Of a stretch of 60,421 nucleotides of DNA, positions 34,138-43,366 are shown in pieces. The notes below the pieces were generated by a model that was not told the origin of the DNA, did no database searches, and saw nothing but the letters and a program-made list of their open reading frames with translations. Position numbers and translations under genes: made by a program. The stretch is from positions 1-60,421 of the forward strand of contig DATJQH010000138.1 of assembly GCA_035505955.1 (NCBI GenBank), read 5' to 3'. The DNA is from Fen-999 sp035505955 (GTDB taxonomy: Bacteria > Pseudomonadota > Gammaproteobacteria > Burkholderiales > Rhodocyclaceae). Position 1 is the first letter of the stretch. Each line of letters opens with the position of its first letter.

Positions 34138-36117
34138 ATGCCGATCACTAGAATCGCCCTCGACGTTCCGCTGTTCAGGTCATTCGACTATCTGGCGGAC
34201 GATGCCACGACGGAAGACGTCGGCCGGCTGGTGCGCGTGCCGTTCGGAACTGGAACCAAGGTCGGCCTGTTGATCGGCATCTCGGAATCGAGCGGGCACG
34301 CCGTCGAAAAGCTGAAGCCGGTCGAGGCGATCCTGCGCGATGTGCCGGCCCTTCCGGGGCCGTGGCTCGCCTTGTGCGAGTTCTGCGCCCGCTACTACCA
34401 GCATCCGCTCGGCCAGGTGCTTGCGTTCGCGTTGCCACCGCTGCTGCGCAAGGGCAAGTTGCCCAGGGCCAGAAAAGTCAGCCCTCGTGGTACGCCGTGC
34501 AATGCGACGACGCACCCGCCCCTGCCAGAGCAGCAAGCGGCGGTGGAAGCGATCACTTCCGCGCGCGGCTTCGAGACCTTTCTCCTGCATGGCATCACTG
34601 GCAGCGGCAAGACCGAGGTCTACCTTCGGGCGATCGAATCGGTGCTCGCGGCCGGTCGGCAGGCGCTGATGCTGGTGCCGGAAATCGCGCTGACGCCGCA
34701 ACTCGAACAACGGGTGAGTGAGCGCTTCCCGATGGCACACGTCGTATCTGCGCACAGCGGCGTGGCGGACGCGACACGCGCGCGGCACTTCATCGACGCG
34801 CTGGCCGGGCGCGCGGACATCGTGCTCGGTACGCGCCTGTCGGTCTTCATGCCGCTGCCGCGGCTGGGTCTGATCGTGGTGGACGAGGAGCATGACGCGT
34901 CCTACAAGCAGCAGGATGGACTGCGCTATTCGGCGCGCGACGTCGCGGTTTTTCGCGCCAAGCAGGCCGACATTCCCATCGTGCTCGGCTCGGCGACGCC
35001 GTCGCTCGAGAGCTTTCACCACGCAAGCGCCGGCCGCTATCGCCTGCTCGAGCTCACGCGGCGCGCGGTAGCCGAAAGCCCGCCGCAGGTGCGCCTCGTT
35101 GACACACGCCGGGAAAAGCTTCAGGACGGCATGAGCGCCGCGCTCCTGGATGCGCTGGGCGTTCGGCTGGCGCGGCGCGAACAGAGCCTCGTCTTCCTCA
35201 ACCGGCGCGGCTACGCGCCGGTGCTGGCATGCCCGGCTTGCGGCTGGGTATCGCGCTGCCGCCGCTGCGCGGCCAACATGGTCGTGCATCTGGCCGACCG
35301 TCGGCTGCGCTGCCACCACTGTGGCCTCGAAGCGGGCATACCGGTGGCGTGCCCCGACTGCGGCAACCAGGACATCCATCCTTTCGGCCGCGGCACCCAG
35401 CGTCTGGAATCCGCGCTCGCCGCGCGTTTTCCCGAGGCGCGCATCCTGCGCATCGACCGCGACTCGGCGAGCACACCGCGGAAGTGGCAGGCCCTGCTGG
35501 CGGCCATTCACGAGGGCGACGCCGATATCCTGATCGGCACGCAGATGCTGGCCAAGGGCCACGACTTTCCGCTGCTCACGCTAGTCGGCGTGGTCGGCGC
35601 CGACGCGGCGCTGTTCGCCGCGGATTTTCGCGCGTCCGAGCGTTTGTTCGCACAGCTCATGCAGGTGGGCGGTCGCAGCGGTCGTCACGACCTGCCCGGC
35701 GAAGTGCTGATCCAGACAGAATATCCGGACCATCCGCTGTATGCGGCGCTGGGCGGCCACGACTACGCGGCGTTCGCGCACGCGCAACTCGAGGAACGCC
35801 GGTCGGCAGGGTTTCCGCCGTTTTCCTTTCAGGCCCTCCTGCGGGCCGAGGCCAACGACATGCACCAGGCGCTGGACTTCCTCGCGCACGCGCGCGAGGC
35901 CGCGCTGCCGCTGGCGGCAAGTCGCGTCGAACTCTACGATCCGGTGCCGATGCGCCTGGCGCGCCTGAAGAACCTCGAGCGCGCCCAACTGCTGGTCGAG
36001 TCGGCGAGCCGGCCGGCGCTGCAGGCCTTCCTCGCGGCATGGACCGGCATCGTGCAGGAACTCAAGGCGCCACGCGGATTGCGCTGGCATGTCGACGTCG
36101 ATCCGCTGGAGTTGTAG
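34138..36117 (+). CDS. priA: Primosomal replication restart helicase PriA
   Basis: A 659-residue superfamily 2 helicase that reloads the replisome at stalled forks. After an N-terminal DNA-binding domain (1-105) come Walker A GITGSGKTEVY, the DEEH box VVDEEHDASYKQQ, further helicase motifs (LGSATPSLES, RRGYAP) and a zinc-binding region with four CXXC pairs (CPAC, CRRC, CHHC and CPDC). It is shorter than E. coli PriA (about 730) but complete. The dispersed repeat encodes residues about 113-119 (KVSPRGTP), in the linker between the DNA-binding and helicase domains. Confidence 0.95.
   Translation: MPITRIALDVPLFRSFDYLADDATTEDVGRLVRVPFGTGTKVGLLIGISESSGHAVEKLKPVEAILRDVPALPGPWLALCEFCARYYQHPLGQVLAFALPPLLRKGKLPRARKVSPRGTPCNATTHPPLPEQQAAVEAITSARGFETFLLHGITGSGKTEVYLRAIESVLAAGRQALMLVPEIALTPQLEQRVSERFPMAHVVSAHSGVADATRARHFIDALAGRADIVLGTRLSVFMPLPRLGLIVVDEEHDASYKQQDGLRYSARDVAVFRAKQADIPIVLGSATPSLESFHHASAGRYRLLELTRRAVAESPPQVRLVDTRREKLQDGMSAALLDALGVRLARREQSLVFLNRRGYAPVLACPACGWVSRCRRCAANMVVHLADRRLRCHHCGLEAGIPVACPDCGNQDIHPFGRGTQRLESALAARFPEARILRIDRDSASTPRKWQALLAAIHEGDADILIGTQMLAKGHDFPLLTLVGVVGADAALFAADFRASERLFAQLMQVGGRSGRHDLPGEVLIQTEYPDHPLYAALGGHDYAAFAHAQLEERRSAGFPPFSFQALLRAEANDMHQALDFLAHAREAALPLAASRVELYDPVPMRLARLKNLERAQLLVESASRPALQAFLAAWTGIVQELKAPRGLRWHVDVDPLEL
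34474..34496 (-). repeat. Dispersed 23-bp repeat, copy 5 (inside priA)
   Basis: On the minus strand: left arm GGCGTACCAC, middle GAG, right arm GGCTGACTTT, preceded by AC. It is antisense to priA and in frame as KVSPRGTP, the same reading phase as in topB and the ROK gene. Confidence 0.85.
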
Positions 36118-36162
36118 GCTGGCGCTGCTAGACTTCCCGTTCGAAACCTTGGAGGCATGAAC

Positions 36163-36507
36163 ATGCCATTCGTGGCGCGCGATGCAAGCGGTCAGATCGT
36201 GGCGGTGGCTGCGGCAGCAACGGGTGATGCGACCGAGTCGGTCGATGCCGCCGCGCCGGATTTGCAGGCGTTCCTGGCGCGGCTCGCGCCCGAAACGTCC
36301 AGCGACCTCGCCCGCACCGACCTCGGCCTGATCCGCGTCGTCGAGGACCTGATCGACACGCTGATGGACAAGAACATCCTGCGCTTCACCGACCTGCCGG
36401 AAGCGGCCCAGCAGAAACTGATGGAGCGCCGTTCGCTGCGCAAGTCGATGCAGCCGCTGAGCCTGCTGGGCGGCGCCGACCGTCCGCCGCCGGTGATCAA
36501 GCTCTGA
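36163..36507 (+). CDS. Small conserved protein (often mis-named tryptophan synthase beta-like)
   Basis: A 114-residue soluble protein. I start it at the ATG at 36163 because GGAGG lies seven bases upstream; an in-frame ATG at 36157 is too close to that site. The core LIRVVEDLIDTLMDKNILRFTDLPEAAQQKL and the following RRSLRK segment resemble a short family in betaproteobacteria often labelled tryptophan synthase subunit beta-like, a label without functional basis. The N terminus PFVARDASGQIVAV is also typical. Function unknown. Its end overlaps the convergent transporter gene by about 11 bases. Confidence 0.75.
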   Translation: MPFVARDASGQIVAVAAAATGDATESVDAAAPDLQAFLARLAPETSSDLARTDLGLIRVVEDLIDTLMDKNILRFTDLPEAAQQKLMERRSLRKSMQPLSLLGGADRPPPVIKL

Positions 36508-37702
36508 CGCGCCGTCCCGACAGCACGAACCAGCCGTAGGCCGACGCCTGCAGCATCAGCAGCGCGGCAAACGACCAGCGGTAGGCGTCGGCCGTTGCGA
36601 TGCCCGTCGAGGCGAGCGCATCGACCAGCGCGCCGATTCCCCACTGGATGCCGAACGCGCCGGCGAACGCACCCACATTGAGCGCGGTATTGACCCGTCC
36701 GGACAGCTCGCGCGGAAAGTGGCTGCACAGCAGCGCGTAGGCGAGATTGCCGACCGAGAACACCAGCCCGAGGGCGAACCACAGGAGATGCGTCGGCCCT
36801 GTGCCAAGCACGATCAGTAGCATCACCAGGATGCCGAGCCCCATGCCGGCCTTGAGGATGGTTTCCGTCTCGATGCCGAGATGCTTGAGCCGGACGACGA
36901 ACGTGGCGATGGAAAGGAACCCGATCAACATCGCGCTGCTCGACAAGAGCAGGTGGAACGCGGCCGATTCGCGCGTCATGGCATCGACGTGCATGAGCCA
37001 GGGCACTGCCCACAGGCCCTGCAACGCCATGAAGCCGCCGACAACGGCCGTCGTCTGCGGCGCGAAGCGCCAGAACACCCGGCTCCGGAAGATACCGCCC
37101 AGCGCGACGAACTGCTCGCGCAAGGTCTCGCGATGTCCTTCATGCGCCTTCTCGGGCGAGGCGAAGATCAATCCGGCCACGACCACCGCGAGTCCGGCCA
37201 TGACGGCGAAGATGCCGCGCCAGCCCAGCACCGGCAGCGCCCAGCCGATCGGTGTCGTCGCCGTGAGTGCGCCGAGGCCGCCCGCGGCCATGACGGCTGC
37301 GTTGAGCGAAGCCTGGCGTTCGGGCGGAAACCAGAGCGAGAAGGCCTTGAAACTGCCCATCAAGCACGCAGAGACGCCCAGCCCGATCAGCGCGCGTCCC
37401 GCGGCAAGGTTGGCCAGCCCCTCGCTCCACGCGAACAGGGCGCAGCCGAGCGCGGCGATGATCAGCAATGTCGACTCGACGCGGCGCGGACCATAGCGGT
37501 CGAGCAGTACGCCGAGGGGCAGTTGGAAAGCGCCGAAGGCCGCGAGGTAGGCCGAGGTGAGGAGCCCGAGATCGGTCGCCGTGAGCGTCAGTTCGCGCGT
37601 CAGTTCGGGCGCAATCACGGCATTCACGTTGCGCAGCAGGTACGACAGGAAATAGCCGACCGCGAACGGCGCGAACACCCGCAGCCAGGGATTCATCACC
37701 AT
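36497..37702 (-). CDS. Major facilitator superfamily transporter
   Basis: A 401-residue membrane protein with about twelve hydrophobic helices. The loop between helices 2 and 3 has LGVLLDRYGPRRVE, the superfamily A motif, and a central hydrophilic loop follows near residues 195-215. The substrate is not predictable; similarity is to nitrate/nitrite- or sugar-type MFS permeases in general layout only. The start is ATG 37702 or ATG 37696; the latter shares a TGATG junction with the ROK gene stop. Co-expression with the kinase suggests uptake of a sugar or amino sugar, but this is inference from adjacency. Confidence 0.85.
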   Translation of the reverse strand: MVMNPWLRVFAPFAVGYFLSYLLRNVNAVIAPELTRELTLTATDLGLLTSAYLAAFGAFQLPLGVLLDRYGPRRVESTLLIIAALGCALFAWSEGLANLAAGRALIGLGVSACLMGSFKAFSLWFPPERQASLNAAVMAAGGLGALTATTPIGWALPVLGWRGIFAVMAGLAVVVAGLIFASPEKAHEGHRETLREQFVALGGIFRSRVFWRFAPQTTAVVGGFMALQGLWAVPWLMHVDAMTRESAAFHLLLSSSAMLIGFLSIATFVVRLKHLGIETETILKAGMGLGILVMLLIVLGTGPTHLLWFALGLVFSVGNLAYALLCSHFPRELSGRVNTALNVGAFAGAFGIQWGIGALVDALASTGIATADAYRWSFAALLMLQASAYGWFVLSGRRVRA

Positions 37703-38574
37703 AGCCAGGCCGCTCCGCGCACGCCTGACGAATCGCCATGGCGGTTCTTCAGCAGCCGTGTGGCGACGTGATCGGAAAAGACGTGCGCATGCCACAGCTT
37801 CGGCACGTTGTCGTAGAGGCGGTCGATGTTCGACAGGCCGCCGCCGAGCACGACGACGTCCGGATCGACGATGTTGACGACGAGCGCCAATGCCTTCGCC
37901 AGCCTGCGCTCGTAACGCGCCACGACCGCCTCGCTCGCGGCGTCGCCCGCCGCCGCTTCGGCGACGACGTCCTCCGCGCACGGCGTACCACCGAGGCTGA
38001 CTCTTGCGTCGCGCTCCAGCCCGGGTCCGGAAAGATAGGTTTCGATGCAACCTGGCCGGCCGCAATAGCAGTCGGGACGATCAGCTTCATCCGGCATCGG
38101 GTTGTGGCCCCACTCGCCGGCGATCGCGTTGGCACCGACGAGCACCCGGCCGCGCACGACGATGCCGCCGCCGACGCCGGTGCCCAGGATCACGCCAAAG
38201 ACGATTTCCGCGCCTGCGGCCGCGCCATCCGTCGCTTCGGACAGTGCGAAGCAGTTGGCGTCGTTCTCGATGCGTACCTCGCGCCGGAGCGCCGCTTCGA
38301 GATCGCGGCGGAACGGCTTGCCGATGAGCCAGGTCGAGTTGGCATTCTTGATGAGCCCCGTGACGCGCGACTCGGCGCCGGGGATGCCGATGCCCACGGT
38401 GCCGGCGCGTCCGAGTTCGTTTTCCACATCGCGCACGAGGGTCGCGATGGTGGCCACGGTCGCGGCGTAATCGCCACGGGGCGTAGCCACGCGCCGGCGC
38501 AGCAACTCGCCGCCATCATCGTCGAGCGCGATGATTTCGGTCTTTGTGCCGCCGAGGTCCACGCCCAATCGCAT
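37696..38574 (-). CDS. ROK-family sugar kinase
   Basis: A 292-residue kinase. MRLGVDLGGTKTEIIALDDDG is the N-terminal phosphate-binding motif, IENDANCFALSEA carries the catalytic aspartate, GTGVGGGIV follows, and GEWGHN...CYCGRPGCIETYLSG is the ROK zinc-binding signature. The family includes fructokinases, glucokinases and N-acetylglucosamine/N-acetylmannosamine kinases; the exact substrate is unclear. A dispersed repeat encodes residues about 191-198 (VSLGGTP) in a loop just after the zinc motif. It is co-directional with the MFS transporter and divergent from the ABC ATPase gene. Confidence 0.88.
   Translation of the reverse strand: MRLGVDLGGTKTEIIALDDDGGELLRRRVATPRGDYAATVATIATLVRDVENELGRAGTVGIGIPGAESRVTGLIKNANSTWLIGKPFRRDLEAALRREVRIENDANCFALSEATDGAAAGAEIVFGVILGTGVGGGIVVRGRVLVGANAIAGEWGHNPMPDEADRPDCYCGRPGCIETYLSGPGLERDARVSLGGTPCAEDVVAEAAAGDAASEAVVARYERRLAKALALVVNIVDPDVVVLGGGLSNIDRLYDNVPKLWHAHVFSDHVATRLLKNRHGDSSGVRGAAWLW
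37982..38004 (+). repeat. Dispersed 23-bp repeat, copy 6 (inside the ROK kinase gene)
   Basis: Left arm GGCGTACCAC, middle CGA, right arm GGCTGACTCT, preceded by AC. It is antisense to the gene and in frame as RVSLGGTP, in a loop after the zinc signature. Confidence 0.85.
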
Positions 38575-38620
38575 GGCGCCATTCTGGCATGGCGTGCCCA
38601 AGTCTGCGAGAATCCGCGCC

Positions 38621-39421
38621 ATGGCTGACGACAACATCATCGAGATCGAAGACTTGCACTTCGCCTACGGCGACAATCGCGTGCTGCGCGGCGTCACGCT
38701 GGCCGTGCCGCGCGGCAAGGTGGTCGCGATTCTGGGCGTCTCCGGCGCGGGCAAGAGCACGCTGCTGAAGCTCATCGGCGGCCAGATCAAGCCGCAACAT
38801 GGCACCGTGCGCGTTGCCGGACGCCTTGTGAACGACCTCGATCTCGATGGCATCTACGAACTGCGCCGCGAAATGGGCATGATGTTCCAGGCCGGCGGCC
38901 TGTTCTCGGATCTTTCCGTATTCGACAACATCGCGTTTCCGATGCGCGAGCTGACGGACCTGCCCGAGGACCTGATCCACCGCCTGGTGCTCATGAAGCT
39001 GCACGCGGTCGGGCTGCGCGGCGCCAGCAGCCTGATGCCGAACGAGCTTTCCGGCGGCATGGCGCGGCGCGTGGCGCTCGCGCGTTCGATCGCGCTCGAC
39101 CCGACGCTGATCATGTACGACGAGCCCTTCGCGGGCCTCGACCCGATTTCGCTGAACGTCATCGCGCACCTGATCCGTTCGCTCAACGACGCGCTCGACG
39201 TGACCTCCATCGTCGTCAGCTACGACGTCATGGAGTCGCTGATGGTGGCCGACTACGCCTATTTCATCCACGACGGCGTGCTGGTCGCGGAAGGAACGTC
39301 CCAGCAGATGCTCGCCTCCGCCGACGCCTTCGTCAGCCAGTTCGTGAACGCCCGCCCGGACGGGCCGGTGGCATTCCACCACCCGGCGGAGCCGCTGCGC
39401 GAAACGCTGCGCATCGCCTGA
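38621..39421 (+). CDS. MlaF-like ABC transporter ATPase, standing alone
   Basis: A 266-residue ATPase resembling MlaF of the Mla phospholipid-transport system. It has Walker A GVSGAGKS, a Q loop (MMFQAGGLFSDLSVFDN), the signature LSGGMARR and Walker B LIMYDEPFAGLDP. The usual H-loop histidine (SHD) is tyrosine here: VVSYDVMES, Y201. The C-terminal FVNARPDGPVAFHHP is typical of betaproteobacterial MlaF. No mlaE, mlaD or other Mla gene follows; the next gene is convergent. It may pair with components encoded elsewhere, or be altered in activity because of the missing histidine. Confidence 0.85.
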   Translation: MADDNIIEIEDLHFAYGDNRVLRGVTLAVPRGKVVAILGVSGAGKSTLLKLIGGQIKPQHGTVRVAGRLVNDLDLDGIYELRREMGMMFQAGGLFSDLSVFDNIAFPMRELTDLPEDLIHRLVLMKLHAVGLRGASSLMPNELSGGMARRVALARSIALDPTLIMYDEPFAGLDPISLNVIAHLIRSLNDALDVTSIVVSYDVMESLMVADYAYFIHDGVLVAEGTSQQMLASADAFVSQFVNARPDGPVAFHHPAEPLRETLRIA

Positions 39422-39424
39422 GGG

Positions 39425-41296
39425 CTATTTGCCGAGCAGGCCCTTCAGCAATTCGTCGCGGGCCTTCTGCTTCAGTTCCTGTTTGAGCTGCTGCTTCTTC
39501 TCGTCGACTCTCGCCTTGAGCGCGCCTTCGGCAATCGCGCCGTACTCGATCCTGTAGGCGAGCTTGTCGAACGGGCCGGTCGCGCGCACGGGGATGGTCA
39601 CGCCCTGCAACTGCTCCAGCTCCTTGCCGCCCTGGCCGCCCGAGGTGCCGACCACGCTGGCCTTGGCAACATAGTCCATCGTGCCGCGGCCGATGTCGAT
39701 GTCGCCGGCGCCGCCGAGGCGCAGGAATGGCGATTTGACGGCAAGGTCGTCGTTGTGCGCGACGCCGGCCGCGATCCTGAACGAGGCGCTCATTTCGGAG
39801 AAGTCGGTCTTGTCGCTTGCGCGCGCCTGCTGCACGGCGTCCTGGTTGCCCGACAGCAGGGCCTTGGCCTCGCGGAAAGATTGCGCCAGGTTGATGCCCT
39901 TGATGGCGCCGTCGCGCAGCGCGAGCGATGCGCTGCCGCCGAGCGCGTGCTTCATCGCCGTGACCGTCTCGCCGTGCGTCGAGAGATCGAGCCGCACATC
40001 GCCGCGGCCTTCGAGGAGATCCTTGTCGATGGCATCCTTCATCAGCGGGTTGATGCTGATTCCGGAGAGATCTTCGCGCAGGGTGATTGCGTTGCCTGTG
40101 GCTTCAACCGACAGGCTGCCCGCAAGCTTGCCCTGGTAGAGGTCCATCGTGTGCGGGGCGATGTCCAGGCGGCCGTCGAGTGCCTTGATGGCGAGCCTGA
40201 CGTTGCTGGCCTTGACGTTGTGCGCTTCCAGCTGGCCGACGCGCACGCCGCCATGGATGTTGAGTCCCTTGAGCGCCGAGAGGTCGATCTTGTCCTCCTC
40301 GGGCGCGTGTTTCGCTGCGGCAGGTTGTGCGGCTGCGGCAGGCTTGGGCGGGGGCAGGTACTTGTCGACGTCGAGCCGGTCGACGTTGAGATCGAAACCG
40401 AGCGCCAGCGGCGAGAACTTCGCGACCTCGAATTTCAGCGCGATGTTCGACTCGTCCAGGCGCGTCGACAAGGTGCCTTCGGCGGCTTCATTTTCCAGTT
40501 GCGCCTTGAGCTGCCCCGACAGCGGCAGCTTGACCGATTTCATCGGCATTTGCGGGCTGGCGAGTTCGATATTGCCGTCGATCTTGTCCACCGTCAGCGT
40601 GCGCGCCTTGTCGGGTGCCAGGACCACTTTGGGAATCGCCAGGTTGAGCGCCGCATGCTTGTCGCCGCTGGCGCCGGCCAGCGCAAGGCTCAGATTGTCG
40701 ACCTCGTAGGCCTGCGTGCCCGTGTTGCCGGTGACGTGTCCGGTAGCAAAGTCGAAACCCGATACCGTGGTCGTCTGGCCGCTCTGCTCGTCGCGCCAGG
40801 TCAGCCGCGCGTCGTGGATCTTGATCGCGGCGACGTCGATTTGCACCGGCGTGCCGGGCCCGGCGGACGTTGCCGTGCCGGCTTCGCTGCCCCCTTCCTT
40901 CTTCGCCGTCAGGTCCGCGATGTTCAGCGTGCCGTCGGCGTGCTTGACCAGCGTGGCGTGGGCGCCGTCGAGTTCGATCGCGTCGACGACGATGCGCTTC
41001 GACAGGAGCGGCAGCACGGCGACGGAAACGCGGGCGTGATCGAAGCCTGCGAATTCCTGCGCGCCGTGAAATTCGGAGAGTTGCGTCTTGCCGACGGTAA
41101 CGCCGACATTCGGCCAGAACGACAGGCCGAGGTCACCTTCGATCGTCAGCGTGCGCCCGGTCTTGTCGTGTACCGACTTCGAGACTTCGCCCTTGATCTG
41201 GGCCGGATTGAACATTGCGACGGCGATCGCAACGGCCGCGACGATCAGCGCAACGACGACTCCCGCGATAATGCCAGCTAACTTATATACTTTCAT
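39425..41296 (-). CDS. AsmA-family envelope protein
   Basis: A 623-residue protein with an N-terminal membrane anchor (7-30) followed by a long beta-rich periplasmic region. The N-terminal domain (FNPAQIKGEVSKSVHDKTGR, then GDLGLSFWPNVGV) and the C-terminal domain (MKHALGGSASLALRDGAIKGINLAQ) are conserved AsmA features. A Pro/Ala linker interrupts it near residues 320-335. AsmA-type proteins act in outer-membrane lipid homeostasis as bridge-like lipid conduits. The convergent MlaF-like neighbour also points to lipid transport, but the two are on opposite strands. Confidence 0.88.
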   Translation of the reverse strand: MKVYKLAGIIAGVVVALIVAAVAIAVAMFNPAQIKGEVSKSVHDKTGRTLTIEGDLGLSFWPNVGVTVGKTQLSEFHGAQEFAGFDHARVSVAVLPLLSKRIVVDAIELDGAHATLVKHADGTLNIADLTAKKEGGSEAGTATSAGPGTPVQIDVAAIKIHDARLTWRDEQSGQTTTVSGFDFATGHVTGNTGTQAYEVDNLSLALAGASGDKHAALNLAIPKVVLAPDKARTLTVDKIDGNIELASPQMPMKSVKLPLSGQLKAQLENEAAEGTLSTRLDESNIALKFEVAKFSPLALGFDLNVDRLDVDKYLPPPKPAAAAQPAAAKHAPEEDKIDLSALKGLNIHGGVRVGQLEAHNVKASNVRLAIKALDGRLDIAPHTMDLYQGKLAGSLSVEATGNAITLREDLSGISINPLMKDAIDKDLLEGRGDVRLDLSTHGETVTAMKHALGGSASLALRDGAIKGINLAQSFREAKALLSGNQDAVQQARASDKTDFSEMSASFRIAAGVAHNDDLAVKSPFLRLGGAGDIDIGRGTMDYVAKASVVGTSGGQGGKELEQLQGVTIPVRATGPFDKLAYRIEYGAIAEGALKARVDEKKQQLKQELKQKARDELLKGLLGK

Positions 41297-41367
41297 GGCT
41301 ATGAGCTTTGGGTATGAAAGTTTGCTAGAGTTCCCAGCCTAGCAGAATCCAGAAAGGGGGTAAGACC

Positions 41368-41799
41368 ATGAGCAGCTTCGTGCAGGAGTTCAAGGAGTTT
41401 GCAGTCAAGGGCAACGTGATGGATCTGGCGGTCGGTGTCATCATCGGCGGTGCGTTCGGCAAGATCGTCGATTCGATTGTCGGCGACCTCATCATGCCCG
41501 TGGTCGGCCGCATCTTCGGCGGTCTGGATTTCAACAACTACTTCATTGCGCTCAAGGAAGTGCCGCCCGGCGTCGCCATGACGTTGGCGGAAGTGAAGAA
41601 GGCAGGCGTGCCCGTGTTCGCCTACGGCAGTTTCCTGACCATCCTCCTCAACTTCATCATCCTGGCGTTCATCATCTTCATCATGATCAAGCAGATGAAC
41701 CGCCTCAAGCGCGAAGAGCCCGCTGCGCCGGCCGAGCCGCCGCCCCCGCCGGAAGACATCGTCCTCCTGCGCGAAATCAGGGATTCGCTGAAGAAGTAA
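41368..41799 (+). CDS. mscL: Large-conductance mechanosensitive channel
   Basis: A 143-residue inner-membrane channel that opens under osmotic downshock. The N-terminal amphipathic helix (MSSFVQEFKEFAVKGNVMDL), first helix (AVGVIIGGAFGKIVDSIV), second helix (FLTILLNFIILAFIIFIMIK) and C-terminal coiled segment are all present. Length matches the family. It has a GGGG-rich ribosome site upstream and a proline-rich linker before the C-terminal helix. Confidence 0.96.
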   Translation: MSSFVQEFKEFAVKGNVMDLAVGVIIGGAFGKIVDSIVGDLIMPVVGRIFGGLDFNNYFIALKEVPPGVAMTLAEVKKAGVPVFAYGSFLTILLNFIILAFIIFIMIKQMNRLKREEPAAPAEPPPPPEDIVLLREIRDSLKK

Positions 41800-41804
41800 G
41801 TTCG

Positions 41805-42446
41805 CTATACACCATCGGCGACGAACGGATTGCTTCTCCGTTCCTCGCCGAACGTGGACATCGGCCCGTGGCCAGGGATGAATTCCACGTCGTCGCCCAA
41901 TGGCCACAAGCCTTGCCGGATCGAGCGCATCAGCGCATCGTAGTCGCCGCCCGGAAAGTCGGTGCGGCCGATCGAACCCGCAAACAACACGTCGCCTACC
42001 AGCGCCAGCTTCGATGGCCGGTGGAAGAACACGACATGTCCCGGCGTATGTCCGGGCGTGTGGATCACCTCGAGCACGATGTTGCCGAAGCTCACCGTAT
42101 TGCCGCCTTCGAGCCAGCGGTCGGGCGTGAATGGCGCGACCCGGCCCGGGAAGCCGAACATGCGCGCCTGATCCGTCAGCTGGCGGATCCAGTAATCGTC
42201 GCCGCGCTGCGGGCCCTCGATCGGGATCGACAGGCGCTCGGCCATCTCCGCCGCGCCGCCGGCGTGGTCGATGTGCCCGTGCGTGAGCAGGATCTTGACG
42301 ATCGTCACGCCTTCACGTGCGGCTGCGGCGACGATGTCCTCGACGTCGCCGCCAGGGTCGACCACGGCGGCCTGCTTCGTTTCCTCGCACCAGAGCAGCG
42401 TGCAATTCTGGGCGAAGGCGGTGACGGTGATGATCCGGTAATCCAT
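41805..42446 (-). CDS. Metallo-beta-lactamase-fold hydrolase (glyoxalase II-like)
   Basis: A 213-residue enzyme with the metal-binding motif THGHIDHAGG (near 57-66), HTPGHTPGHV (near 130-139), GDVLFAGSIGRTD and FIPGHGP. This matches the YcbL/GloB-like group of the metallo-beta-lactamase fold, which includes thioesterases and glyoxalase II. The substrate is unknown. The start at 42446 (MDYRIITVTAFAQNC) is chosen from family N termini. It follows the radical SAM gene by 20 bases on the same strand. Confidence 0.85.
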   Translation of the reverse strand: MDYRIITVTAFAQNCTLLWCEETKQAAVVDPGGDVEDIVAAAAREGVTIVKILLTHGHIDHAGGAAEMAERLSIPIEGPQRGDDYWIRQLTDQARMFGFPGRVAPFTPDRWLEGGNTVSFGNIVLEVIHTPGHTPGHVVFFHRPSKLALVGDVLFAGSIGRTDFPGGDYDALMRSIRQGLWPLGDDVEFIPGHGPMSTFGEERRSNPFVADGV

Positions 42447-42466
42447 GCGGCGGATTTTACAGGGGC

Positions 42467-43366
42467 TCACAGGCCCCGCGCCCAGGCCGGCCGCAGGCCC
42501 GCGTGCGCCGGGTCCACGATCGCGGCGCGCAATTGTTCGAGCAGCCGCGGCTTGTCGGCGCCGAGCGTGCCCTTCAAGACCAGCCAGTTCGAGGCGTGAT
42601 CGCTGCGGAAGACGGTGCGCCTCAACTCTAGCCGCGACAGAAAGCGTTCCATCTCCTGCATCAGTTCCGCGATCGAAAGCGGCTCCCAGCCGGGGAAAGC
42701 GGCGCGCAGGCGCGCGTCGCCCAACGGGAAGCTGACCACCAGCGTGGCCAGGTATTCCGGCTGGGCGGCGTTGAGCAAGTCCGCCGAATGCTCGGCGTGC
42801 TGCGGTGACAATGCCTGTCCGCCGAGACCGTTGAGGATCATCACCGAACGCGTGATGCCCGCTTCGCCGAGCTTGTCGAGCGCTGCCAGCGTCGATGCCT
42901 GCGTCTCGCCCTTGCAGACGCGCGCGAGCACTTCGTCGTCGCCGGATTCGGCGCCGACATAGGCCATCGAGAGTCCCGCCTCCGCCATTTGGCGTACCAC
43001 CGCGGCTGACTTTCGCGCGAGGTTGCGCGGCAGGCAGTAGGCGGAAATGCGCCGCACGCCGGGCAGGTGGGTGCGGATCGCTTCCAGTGCGTTCAGCAGC
43101 CGGCGCTCGGGCAGCATCAGCGCATCGCCATCGGCGAGGAACACGCGCTTCACCCGGTCGCCGTACAGTTCACCGCAGCGGCGGATGCTCTCCAGCGTCT
43201 CCGCCTCGTCGCGGGCGCGGAACCGCTTCTGCGGCGCGGTGTACATCTCGCAGAAGGTGCAGCGATTCCACGAACAGCCGTCGGTAAGCGGCAGGATCAG
43301 CGATTCCGCCTCGCTGGGCGGACGGAACACGGGTTCGACATAGCGGATCGGCAGGGCGTCATTCAC
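42467..43366 (-). CDS. Radical SAM protein
   Basis: About 299 residues. The 4Fe-4S/SAM motif CSWNRCTFC lies near residues 28-36, followed by a typical partial TIM-barrel (VFLADGDALMLP, YVGAESGDD). The reading frame runs on to 43495 and into the divergent tpx gene, so I prefer the GTG at 43366, giving NDALPIRYVEPVFRPPSE near the start; this choice is uncertain. The dispersed repeat covers residues about 118-125 (RKSAAVVR), in a helix that is also present in related proteins. Family members modify unknown substrates. Confidence 0.8.
   Translation of the reverse strand: MNDALPIRYVEPVFRPPSEAESLILPLTDGCSWNRCTFCEMYTAPQKRFRARDEAETLESIRRCGELYGDRVKRVFLADGDALMLPERRLLNALEAIRTHLPGVRRISAYCLPRNLARKSAAVVRQMAEAGLSMAYVGAESGDDEVLARVCKGETQASTLAALDKLGEAGITRSVMILNGLGGQALSPQHAEHSADLLNAAQPEYLATLVVSFPLGDARLRAAFPGWEPLSIAELMQEMERFLSRLELRRTVFRSDHASNWLVLKGTLGADKPRLLEQLRAAIVDPAHAGLRPAWARGL
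42991..43013 (+). repeat. Dispersed 23-bp repeat, copy 7 (inside the radical SAM gene)
   Basis: Left arm GGCGTACCAC, middle CGC, right arm GGCTGACTTT. It is antisense to the gene and read in a different phase from the topB, priA and ROK copies, giving KSAAVVR. Here the flank is TT rather than AC. Confidence 0.85.
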
